In this document: positions 7,943-15,055 of the stretch, one piece after another | How positions within the stretch are numbered: the stretch's first letter is position 1 | Layout: each line of letters begins with the position of its first letter | NCBI RefSeq assembly: GCF_010686765.1 | Contig: NZ_JAAGWF010000023.1 | Coordinates: 57,934 to 121,933, forward strand | DNA length: 64,000 nucleotides | Direction of reading: 5' to 3' | From: Geodermatophilus sabuli | Lineage (GTDB): Bacteria > Actinomycetota > Actinomycetes > Mycobacteriales > Geodermatophilaceae | Notes under the pieces: generated by a model | Databases searched by the model: none | Seen by the model: the letters and a program-made list of their open reading frames with translations, nothing else | Told to the model about the DNA's origin: nothing | Made by a program: the position numbers and the translations under genes

Positions 7943-9846
7943 CCGCCGTTCAGGGCCGGAGTGGCCACTTCGGCCCGTCGAACGGCACGGTGGACGCCGA
8001 CCCGGTGCTCGTCGAGATCGTCGCGGGCACGCTCGCCGCGATCGAGAAGGAGGTCGAGACCTCCATCGGCCGCACCTCGCGGTCGCCGATGATCCGCGAC
8101 GCGCACGACTTCCGCGCCGGCATCCACGACCGGCAGCTGCGCAAGCTCACCGGCCGCTCGTACTCGGCGCTCGTGCACCCGGTGGTGCGCGACTACCCGA
8201 TCGAGACGATGAACGTCGGCGACGTCTACTTCCACAACGACGTCTACCTGTCCGAAGGCGGCATCGGCCACCTGCCCGACCTGTGCGTGACGGTGCCGGT
8301 GTTCGCGGCGAGCGCCGAGACCGGCGAGCCCAAGGTCGTCGCCTTCATCCAGGCCTTCGGTCACCACGACGACATCGGCGGCGCCGTCCCCGGGTCCATG
8401 CCGAGCGCGGCGACCAGCGTGTACGAGGAGGGCCTGATGGTCCCCCCCATCAAGCTGTGGGACCGCGGCGTGCCGAACGAGAGCGCGCTGAAGATCATGA
8501 CCCGCAACTCGCGGATGCCCGACTCGCTGGCCGCGGACCTGGACGCCGAGTGCTCCGCCTGCCTCGCGGGTGCGCGCCGGCTGGGCGAGCTCTTCGACCG
8601 GTACGGCGTCGCCGCGGTCGAGGCCTGTTTCGAGGCGATCCTGTCCAACTCCACCGAGGTCTACCGGCGCGAGATCCTGAGCCAGATCCCCGACGGCAGC
8701 TACGTCTGGGAGGACTACGCCGAGCACGACGGCGTCGAGGAGCCGCAGCTGCACCGCCAGCGGATCACGCTGACCATGGACTCCTCGAAGGACGTCCCCC
8801 TGGTCATCGACTTCACGGGCACCGGTCCGCAGGCGAAGGGACCCATCAACCACTGCGGCGACTACGCCGACGGGAACTTCCTCAAGAAGTGGCTGGCGCC
8901 GATCCTGCGCAACCTGGCCGAGACGCCGGAGCGCATGGCCCAGCTCGACGTCAACGAGGGCGTCGTCCCGCTGATCGAGATGCGGTTCCCCGAGAAGGGC
9001 ACCCTGCTGACCCCGGTCTTCCCGGCGCCCACGAACGCCCGGACGTTCGTGATCCTCCGGCTGCTGGGCGTCCTGGCCGGTGTGCTGGCCAAGGCCACCG
9101 GCGGCCGGATGCCCGCGGACCAGGAGACGATCCGCTACACCGGCGTCTACGGGACCGACGCCGACGGCGAGCCGTACCTGATGCGGGAGGTGCTCGGCGG
9201 CGGCTCGGGCGGGCGGTACTACGCCGACGGCGAGGACACCATCCACGTCGTCCCGGACTCCCGGAACCTGCCGACGGAGTTCACCGAGTCGCGCTTCCCG
9301 CTGCGGGTCGAGCGGCTCGGCCTCGCGATGGACTCCGGCGGCGCCGGGCGCCATCGCGGGGGCTGCGGCTACGAGAAGCACATCCGGGTGCTGCGCGACG
9401 CGCACTTCATGTCGATCGCCGACCGCTCGATCCTCGCCTGCTGGGGCGTCAAGGGCGGCAAGGCCGGCAAGCCGTTCCAGATCACCGTCGACCCCGGCGG
9501 CCCGGACGAGCACGAGGTCGACGCCCTGGCCGACGCCGAGCCGCTGAGGGCCGGCACCGTCGTGCGCATCCGGACGACGGGCGGCGGAGGCTGGGGCGAC
9601 CCGCTGGACCGCCCCGTCGAGGAGGTGCTGCGCGACATCGCCTGGCGCAAGGTGTCGGTCGCCGGCGCCCGCGAGGACTACGGCGTGGTCGTCCGGGACG
9701 ACGGCACGGCGGACGAGGTGGCGACCGAGCAGCTGCGCCAGCGGCTCCGCGACGCCCGCACGGGCGAGGAGCCGTTCTTCGACCGCGGCCCCGGCTACGC
9801 GACGCTGTCCGGCGGGGCGGCGTTCAACGAGTTCGACGTGGTCTGA
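7939..9846 (+). CDS. hyuB: Hydantoinase B subunit
   Basis: 635 residues. HyuB marks are V-E-I-V-x-G-T-L near residue 30, the S-P-M-I-R-D-x-H-D-F-R segment, D-V-Y-F-H-N-D near 95, the H-H-x-D-I-G-G metal-site region near 145 and the C-terminal T-x-G-G-G-G-W-G-D. It forms the partner of HyuA in the ATP-dependent amidohydrolase or carboxylase complex. Its ATG overlaps the hyuA stop, and its own stop overlaps the start of the AlkD-like gene, so all three should be translated together. Confidence 0.88.
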   Translation: MTAVQGRSGHFGPSNGTVDADPVLVEIVAGTLAAIEKEVETSIGRTSRSPMIRDAHDFRAGIHDRQLRKLTGRSYSALVHPVVRDYPIETMNVGDVYFHNDVYLSEGGIGHLPDLCVTVPVFAASAETGEPKVVAFIQAFGHHDDIGGAVPGSMPSAATSVYEEGLMVPPIKLWDRGVPNESALKIMTRNSRMPDSLAADLDAECSACLAGARRLGELFDRYGVAAVEACFEAILSNSTEVYRREILSQIPDGSYVWEDYAEHDGVEEPQLHRQRITLTMDSSKDVPLVIDFTGTGPQAKGPINHCGDYADGNFLKKWLAPILRNLAETPERMAQLDVNEGVVPLIEMRFPEKGTLLTPVFPAPTNARTFVILRLLGVLAGVLAKATGGRMPADQETIRYTGVYGTDADGEPYLMREVLGGGSGGRYYADGEDTIHVVPDSRNLPTEFTESRFPLRVERLGLAMDSGGAGRHRGGCGYEKHIRVLRDAHFMSIADRSILACWGVKGGKAGKPFQITVDPGGPDEHEVDALADAEPLRAGTVVRIRTTGGGGWGDPLDRPVEEVLRDIAWRKVSVAGAREDYGVVVRDDGTADEVATEQLRQRLRDARTGEEPFFDRGPGYATLSGGAAFNEFDVV

Positions 9847-10529
9847 TGGCCGGCATGACACTCGCCGGGCCCACGGTGGACGAGGTGATGGCCGAGCTGG
9901 CCGCGCTCGAGGACCCGAGGGCACGCGAGGTCAACGAGCGGCACGGTGACGACCACGGGGTGAACCTCGGTCAGCTCCGCGCGATCGCCAAGCGGCTGAA
10001 GACGCAGCAGGACCTCGCCCGCCGGCTCTGGGACACCGGTGACACCGCGGCCAGGCTGCTCGCGCTGCTGATCTGCCGCCCGAAGGCGTTCGAGCGCGAC
10101 GAGCTGGACGCCATGCTGCGGGAGGCACGCACGCCCAAGGTGCACGACTGGCTCGTGAACTACGTGGTGAAGAGGAACCCGCACGCCGACGAGCTCCGCG
10201 TGGCCTGGACCGCCGACCCGGACCCGGTGGTCGCGAGCGCCGGCTGGGCGCTGACCACCGAGCGCGTCGCGAAGGACCCCGAGGGCCTCGACCTCGCCGG
10301 CCTGCTCGACGTCATCGAGGCCGAGATGAGCGACGCCCCGGACCGCCTGCAGTGGGCGATGAACCACTGCCTGGCCCAGATCGGCATCGAGCACGCCGGG
10401 CACCGCGCCCGCGCGATCGAGATCGGCGAGCGCCTCCGGGTGCTCGAGGACCACCCGACCCCGCCCAACTGCACGTCCCCGTTCGCGCCCGTCTGGATCA
10501 CCGAGATGGTGCGCCGCCGGAACGCGTAG
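9846..10529 (+). CDS. DNA alkylation repair protein, AlkD-like
   Basis: 227 residues made of repeated alpha helices, as in AlkD glycosylases, which wrap DNA and excise positively charged N3- and N7-alkylated purines. Recognisable parts are V-N-L-G-Q-L-R-A-I-A-K near residue 40, the V-H-D-W-L-V-N-Y-V helix near 100 and the M-N-H-C-L-A-Q-I-G segment near 180. The start overlaps the hyuB stop as TGATG, so it belongs to that operon although the functions look unrelated. An in-frame ATG nine bases later is an alternative start. Enzymatic activity is inferred from family. Confidence 0.78.
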   Translation: MAGMTLAGPTVDEVMAELAALEDPRAREVNERHGDDHGVNLGQLRAIAKRLKTQQDLARRLWDTGDTAARLLALLICRPKAFERDELDAMLREARTPKVHDWLVNYVVKRNPHADELRVAWTADPDPVVASAGWALTTERVAKDPEGLDLAGLLDVIEAEMSDAPDRLQWAMNHCLAQIGIEHAGHRARAIEIGERLRVLEDHPTPPNCTSPFAPVWITEMVRRRNA

Positions 10530-10541
10530 GAAGCTCGGGGC

Positions 10542-10682
10542 ATGACCGAACCGCAGCAGGACAGCCCGCCCGAGGACCAGCAGGAGCCGAACAACCTGCG
10601 CCCGGGCCAGTACGACGAGGGCGGCCACGGGGGCATGGCCACCCGCGAGCTGGAGGCGCGCCAGCAGTCCGGGGACGACTGA
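10542..10682 (+). CDS. Small hydrophilic hypothetical protein
   Basis: 46 residues, rich in Gln, Glu, Pro and Gly (M-T-E-P-Q-Q-D at the start; L-R-P-G-Q-Y-D-E-G-G-H-G-G in the middle). It begins 12 bases after the AlkD-like gene, with an AGGAAG upstream, so it could be the last gene of that operon. No domain is recognised. The composition resembles small stress-type disordered proteins of actinobacteria, but that is only an impression. Confidence 0.45.
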   Translation: MTEPQQDSPPEDQQEPNNLRPGQYDEGGHGGMATRELEARQQSGDD

Positions 10683-10709
10683 GCCCCCCGGCGCCGCACG
10701 CGCCCCCGG

Positions 10710-10901
10710 TCAGGTCGGCTCGACCCGCCACTCCCCGACCGCGCGGTACGCGCTGTCGTAGAGCTCCTGGCGCGCACCGGCCTCCAGGGGTACCTGCGTC
10801 ATGCTGCCACCCCAGTAGCGCAGGATCCGGCCCAGCTCCGCGGCCCGGTCGGCACCGGCCAGGGCGCCGGCGTCCAGGTCGACCTCCAGCACGAATCGCA
10901 T
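10710..10901 (-). CDS. Short conserved-type hypothetical protein
   Basis: 63 residues: M-R-F-V-L-E-V-D-L-D at the start, then R-I-L-R-Y-W-G-G and a V-G-E-W-R-V-E end. The alternating beta-alpha-beta pattern and the W-x-V ending look like the small orphan proteins seen in many actinobacteria. It lies seven bases after the DUF1992 gene on the same strand and is probably co-transcribed with it. No function is known. Confidence 0.55.
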   Translation of the reverse strand: MRFVLEVDLDAGALAGADRAAELGRILRYWGGSMTQVPLEAGARQELYDSAYRAVGEWRVEPT

Positions 10902-10908
10902 GCCGTGA

Positions 10909-11388
10909 TCATCCACCGCGGCGCCACCAGCGACCGCGGGACGGCGGCGCTGCGGGCGGCTCCACGACGGGGGCCGGCGGCGGCCGCGTGACCCGCCAGT
11001 GCTCGACCAGCGCGTCGACGTCGGCCAGGCCCGGCACCGGCGCCCAGCGGCTCTCCTGCGGACGACGCCAGAAGGCCTCGACCCGGGCGTTGTAGTCCTC
11101 CGCCAGGGCACGGACGGCGGCCTCCGACTCCAGCACCGCCGCCCGGGACGGCAGCTCGTCCCGCTCCCGCCGCAGCGCCAGGCCGGGCGGCAGCATCGCG
11201 CCGGTGTCCACGCCCTCGCGGCGCGCCTTGGCCACCGCCCAGTCGTAGGCCGTCTCCTCCCGGGCCGGACGCGGGAGTGGCTGCCCCGCGCCGGCCAGGT
11301 CGTCGAAGTCGCCCCGGGCCTGGGCGCGACCGATCTGCATCTCCACCCAGCTGCCGAACGACATCCCCGGTGGCTTGCGCTCCGTCAT
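10909..11388 (-). CDS. DUF1992 (DnaJC28-like) protein
   Basis: 159 residues. The N-terminal M-S-F-G-S-W-V-E-M-Q-I-G-R-A-Q-A-R-G-D-F stretch followed by D-D-L-x-G-A-G-Q-P-L-P is the DUF1992 signature, shared with the conserved domain of eukaryotic DNAJC28. The C-terminus is Pro- and Arg-rich. Biochemical function is unknown. It is read divergently from the ATP-dependent ligase gene, with about 160 bases between them. Confidence 0.8.
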   Translation of the reverse strand: MTERKPPGMSFGSWVEMQIGRAQARGDFDDLAGAGQPLPRPAREETAYDWAVAKARREGVDTGAMLPPGLALRRERDELPSRAAVLESEAAVRALAEDYNARVEAFWRRPQESRWAPVPGLADVDALVEHWRVTRPPPAPVVEPPAAPPSRGRWWRRGG

Positions 11389-11549
11389 CTCCTCCAGGGT
11401 GACACCGGTGACCCGATCGTGACTTGACCCCGGGGCCGGGGACGTGCCCCCGCCCGGCGTCCTCGCGGAGCGTGGCGACCTGCCACGAAAGGGTGAAGCG
11501 GCAGCTCAGCCGCCTGCGCGGAGGGCGGCGACCCCGCAGGCTGTCCGGC

Positions 11550-12560
11550 GTGCCGCTGTCCGTACCCGGGTTGCCCGACGTGCCGCCCGAGCTGGCCGGG
11601 CCGGTCGCGGTGGCGCTGGCCAAGCCGGTGCGCGACCTGCCACGGCCCGACGCGCTGCCCGGCGGCGTCCTCTACGAGCCCAAGTGGGACGGCTACCGGC
11701 TGGTCGTCGTCCGCACCGGGAGCAGCACCCGGGTCTGGTCCAAGCAGGGCCGCGACCTCAGCGCCCGGTTCCCCGACGTCGTCGCCGCCGCGCTCGCCCA
11801 GGTGCCCGCCGGCACGGTGGTCGACGGCGAGGTCGTCGTCTGGAACGGCGCACGGCTGGACTTCGGGCTGCTGCAGCGGCGCATGGTCACCGCCCCCGGC
11901 CGGCTGGGGCCGCTGGTCGCCGCCTCGCCGGCGTCCTACGTGGCCTTCGACCTGCTCGCGCTGGGGGGCCGGGACCTGCGCGGCCGCCCCCTGCGGGAGC
12001 GGCGGGCCGCCCTCGCCGAGCTGGCCGGCCGCTGGGCCCCGCCGATGCAGCTCTCGCCCGCGACCACCGACCCGGCGGAGGCCCGGCAGTGGTCCACCGA
12101 CTACCGGCCCGCGGGCGTCGAGGGGCTGGTCGCCAAGGGCGCCGGCACCCGGTACGCGCCGGGTCGCCGGGAGTGGGTGAAGGTCAAGTCGTGGGAGACC
12201 ACCGAGGTGGTCGCCGGCGGCGTCATCGGCCCGATCGAGCGGCCCGGCCAGCTCGTGGCCGGGCGCTACCGGGACGGCGAGCTGGTGGTCGTGGGGCGCA
12301 GCAGCCCGCTGTCCCCGGCGCAGTCCGCGGAACTGGCCGCCGTCCTGCGCCCCGCTCCGGCCGACCACCCGTGGCCCGACCGGATCGGCACCGGCCGCTT
12401 CGGCGGCGGCCGGCTCTCGGTGTCCCTGACCCGGGTGGCGCCCGAGGTCGTCGTCGAGGTCAGCGCGGACGCCGCCCTGCAGGCCGGCGTGTTCCGGCAT
12501 CCGCTGCGCTACGTGCGGATCCGCCCGGACCTCGAGCCCGGCGACGTCCCCGGGATCTGA
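11550..12560 (+). CDS. ATP-dependent DNA ligase (LigC-type, standalone)
   Basis: 336 residues from a GTG. The adenylation motif E-P-K-W-D-G-Y-R places the AMP-accepting lysine at about residue 45. Motif III-like V-D-G-E-V-V-V-W and the late E-W-V-K-V-K-S motif V are present, followed by an OB-fold tail. This is the size of a bare ligase domain plus OB fold, without the polymerase or nuclease domains of LigD, so it is closest to LigC-type accessory repair ligases. It seals nicks using ATP. The upstream open frame to 11424 is not protein-like, which favours this start. It abuts the MarR gene tail to tail. Confidence 0.85.
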   Translation: MPLSVPGLPDVPPELAGPVAVALAKPVRDLPRPDALPGGVLYEPKWDGYRLVVVRTGSSTRVWSKQGRDLSARFPDVVAAALAQVPAGTVVDGEVVVWNGARLDFGLLQRRMVTAPGRLGPLVAASPASYVAFDLLALGGRDLRGRPLRERRAALAELAGRWAPPMQLSPATTDPAEARQWSTDYRPAGVEGLVAKGAGTRYAPGRREWVKVKSWETTEVVAGGVIGPIERPGQLVAGRYRDGELVVVGRSSPLSPAQSAELAAVLRPAPADHPWPDRIGTGRFGGGRLSVSLTRVAPEVVVEVSADAALQAGVFRHPLRYVRIRPDLEPGDVPGI

Positions 12561-13073
12561 TCAGGGTTCCTGCGGCACCCGGCCCAGGGCGACCAGCAGC
12601 CGGCGCAGCAGGTCGGCGAGCCGGTCCCTGTCCGCGCCGGGCAGCGCCTCGAGCAGCCGCCGCTCGGTCTCCAGGTGGTCGGGGAGGGCTGCGTCGAGGG
12701 CCGCGCGGCCCGACGGGGTCAGCGTGACGACCACCGCCCGCCCGTCGGCCTCGCTGCGCGTCCGGGTGATCAGCCCCTTCTCCTCCAGCCGGTCCAGCCG
12801 CTGGGTGATGGCGCCGGAGGTGACCAGGGCCGTGCGCATGAGAGCCGTCGGGGTGAGCTGGTAGGGCGCCCCGGCCCGGCGGAGCGCGGCCAGCACGTCG
12901 AAGGACGGCGCGTCCAGACCGTGCCGGGCGAAGGTCTCCCGCTGGGCGAGGTGGACCTCGCGCTGCAGCTGGGTGATCCGGCCGATGACCCCCATGGGGC
13001 TGCAGTCCAGGTCGGGCCGCTCACGGGCCCACTGCGCCAGGATCAGGTCGACGGCGTCCTCCGGCGCCGTCAC
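12561..13073 (-). CDS. MarR-family transcriptional regulator
   Basis: 170 residues. After a helical dimerisation N-terminus comes the winged-helix unit (about 60-130), with S-F-D-V-L-A-A-L-R-R, T-S-G-A-I-T-Q-R-L-D-R-L as recognition helix and an R-S-E-A-D-G-R-A wing typical of MarR. Such proteins bind palindromes as dimers and are released by small phenolic or oxidant ligands. The GTG start overlaps the stop of the NmrA-type gene by four bases, so they form one operon. The palindrome in front of that operon, and its near copy before hyuA, are the likely operators. Confidence 0.87.
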   Translation of the reverse strand: MTAPEDAVDLILAQWARERPDLDCSPMGVIGRITQLQREVHLAQRETFARHGLDAPSFDVLAALRRAGAPYQLTPTALMRTALVTSGAITQRLDRLEEKGLITRTRSEADGRAVVVTLTPSGRAALDAALPDHLETERRLLEALPGADRDRLADLLRRLLVALGRVPQEP

Positions 13074-13900
13074 GGGAGCTCCAGCCCGGCGAGGTGCTCG
13101 GGGTACCCCCGCGGCGGCCGGCCGAGCAGCGCGGTGAGCACCCGCGGGCTCCCGGCGAACCCGTGCGCCCGGTAGTGGTCGAACATCAGCCGGCGGCAGC
13201 GGGCGGCGTACGAGGCCGGCACCTCCCCGCGCGGCAGGACGTCCTCGGCGGTCACGTCCCGCCCCAGCCGCGCCCCGATCAGCTCGGCCAGCCGGGGCGC
13301 GGACAGCGGCTCGGGCCCGGCCGCCTCGAAGGTGCCGCCGTCCAGGCCGTCCTCGGTGAGCAGCACCGCGGCGGCCTCGGCGACGTCGGCCAGGTCGACC
13401 AGGGACTGACCGGTGCGCAGGCCCCACGGGCTGCGCAGCCGGCCGGTCGCCGCGACGTCGGCGAGCTGGTCGTCGAGGTTCTGCGCGTACGCGCACGGCT
13501 GCAGCACCCGCCAGGCCAGGCCCGCTGCGTCGAGGGCCTCCTCGGCACGGTCCTTGGCCGCGTGGTGGGGCATGGCGCGGGCCTGCGGCCGCAGCACCGA
13601 GTGGTAGACCACCCGCGGTACGCCCGCCCGGCGTGCCTCGCCGAACAGCGCCCGCGCGCCGTCGGCCTCGTCGGGGTCGAAGTTCGGCCAGATCAGGTAC
13701 AGCGCGTCGGCGCCGGTCAGCACGTCGGACCAGGGCAGCGGTTGGGTCAGCTCGGCGACGGCCACCTCGGCGCCCAGCGCGACCAGCTCCGGCCGCGGCT
13801 CCCGCCGGGAGACGACCGCTCGCACCGTCTCGCCGCGACTCCGCAGGGCGCGGACCACGGCGGTGCCGGTCTGCCCCGCCGCCGCCGTCACCACGATCAC
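13070..13900 (-). CDS. NmrA-type NAD(P)-binding oxidoreductase
   Basis: 276 residues. It opens with a short-chain dehydrogenase-like Rossmann motif (I-V-V-T-A-A-A-G-Q-T-G-T-A-V) and has the atypical-SDR pattern: V-V-Y-H-S-V-L near residue 98, an A-K-D-R-A-E-E helix, and a Q-P-C-A-Y-A-Q-N segment. NmrA/HSCARG proteins sense the NADPH/NADP ratio or act as quinone or azo reductases. It is the first gene of the operon with marR. The GTG lies just after a palindrome that contains its probable GAGG ribosome-binding site. Confidence 0.82.
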   Translation of the reverse strand: MIVVTAAAGQTGTAVVRALRSRGETVRAVVSRREPRPELVALGAEVAVAELTQPLPWSDVLTGADALYLIWPNFDPDEADGARALFGEARRAGVPRVVYHSVLRPQARAMPHHAAKDRAEEALDAAGLAWRVLQPCAYAQNLDDQLADVAATGRLRSPWGLRTGQSLVDLADVAEAAAVLLTEDGLDGGTFEAAGPEPLSAPRLAELIGARLGRDVTAEDVLPRGEVPASYAARCRRLMFDHYRAHGFAGSPRVLTALLGRPPRGYPEHLAGLELP

Positions 13901-13901
13901 C

Positions 13902-13927
13902 CGGTTACCTCAGCAGTGAGGTAACCG
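13902..13927. promoter_or_regulatory. Palindromic operator upstream of nmrA-marR
   Basis: Arms CGGTTACCT and AGGTAACCG flank CAGCAGTG, giving a 26-base palindrome that ends one base before the nmrA start codon. The core TACCTCAGCANTNAGGTA is shared with 5840-5867. Adjacency to a marR gene makes autoregulation the simplest reading. Confidence 0.65.
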
Positions 13928-13949
13928 GCCGTCAAGGAGTGCGTACCGG

Positions 13950-15014
13950 TCAGCGCAGCCGCGTGCTCAACCGGACGGTCAGCCCGTCCGCCCCGGGCAG
14001 CAGATCGACGGAGTCCCAGAGCTTGCGGGCCAGCCACAACCCCATCCCGCCGCGGCTGAGGTCGTCGCCGTGGGCAGGACGGAAGCCGGCCAGCGGGTCC
14101 CCGAACTGCCGGCCGGCGTCGGTGATGGCGCAGACCATCTGGCTGCCGTCGGTCCACAGCCGGGCCGAGACGGGGGGCCGGCCGTGTCGGAACGCGTTGG
14201 CCGCGACCTCGCTGGTCGCCAGGTGCAGGTCCTCCCGCTGGTCGCGGTCGGGCACCCGCTCGGCGAGCACCGCACCGATCGCGTGCCGTAGGCCGGCCAG
14301 CGAGGCCGCCGCACCCACGACCAGGGCCGGGGGCGTGTCCTCGACCGGGTCCCGCGGCCACGGCAGCGCCGGGATGTAGTCCAGGGGATCCCGGAACGCC
14401 GGGCTCGGCACCAGCGCGTGGCCCTGGACCAGCTCCGGGTGGGTCGAACCCGCGCTGGCCACCACCTCCGGGACCAGCCGACGGCGGTCGTAGACGCACA
14501 CCGACGTGACGGCGTCGTCCTGCAGCAGCCGGTTGCTGGCCGACTCGTAGCGCAGGCCCTCGCGCCAGCCGGCCGGCCGATCGCCGAAGTCCACCACGGA
14601 CAGCACCCGCAGCCGGCCGCTCGGCGCCTCCTCCGCGCGCTGCACGAACCGCCGGGCGGAGCTGAGGACGTCGGGGGCCCGCGCGCCCAGCAGGCTCAGG
14701 GCGGTGTCCGCCTCGACGCCCGGTCCGGCCTCCCCGAGCTCGGCGCAGACCAGCTCCACGACGTCCGGCGGGCAGGTCATCGCGACCAGGTCCCCCGCCC
14801 GCACCCCGGCCTGCAGGAACGGCAGTGCCACGGCCAGCAGCTCGGCGTCGGACGTCACGACCGCAGCGGCGTGCCGGAACCGACCGGCAGCGACGGGGCG
14901 GCGGTCCGGGGGAGCCGACGTCGGCGCGCCGTCCCCGCGCTCCGCTGACTCCACCGGCCCCGCCCTCTCGATGGCCGGGGCTGCCCGGCCGACTGATCCG
15001 CCATTCTGGGCCAC
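13950..15014 (-). CDS. MEDS-domain sensor with RsbW-like ATPase domain
   Basis: 354 residues. Residues about 45-200 form a MEDS (DcmR-type sensory) domain: F-R-H-A-A-A-V with V-V-D-F-G-D near the middle. Residues about 230-350 are an HATPase_c anti-sigma-type domain: E-D-L-H-L-A-T-S-E-V-A-A-N-A-F-R-H-G as the N box and a G-G-M-G-L-W-L-A lid. Such fusions are common in actinobacteria and probably control sigma factors or anti-anti-sigma factors after sensing a small signal. A GGGGAGGG precedes the GTG at 15014; a GTG at 14952 is possible. It lies 41 bases after the large sensor gene on the same strand. Confidence 0.78.
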   Translation of the reverse strand: MAQNGGSVGRAAPAIERAGPVESAERGDGAPTSAPPDRRPVAAGRFRHAAAVVTSDAELLAVALPFLQAGVRAGDLVAMTCPPDVVELVCAELGEAGPGVEADTALSLLGARAPDVLSSARRFVQRAEEAPSGRLRVLSVVDFGDRPAGWREGLRYESASNRLLQDDAVTSVCVYDRRRLVPEVVASAGSTHPELVQGHALVPSPAFRDPLDYIPALPWPRDPVEDTPPALVVGAAASLAGLRHAIGAVLAERVPDRDQREDLHLATSEVAANAFRHGRPPVSARLWTDGSQMVCAITDAGRQFGDPLAGFRPAHGDDLSRGGMGLWLARKLWDSVDLLPGADGLTVRLSTRLR

Positions 15015-15055
15015 GCGGGCCCTCCCCGGTCCCGCAGGGCGCGGTGTGCGCGTCG

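Noticed and set aside
5870..9846. Acetone carboxylase as the identity of the HyuA/HyuB pair
   Set aside because: No small gamma subunit follows, and sizes fit hydantoinase/oxoprolinase subunits better.
12561..13496. A longer, 311-residue version of the MarR protein
   Set aside because: Residues before the GTG at 13073 are antisense-like text that runs through the nmrA gene in another frame; the four-base overlap supports the shorter form.
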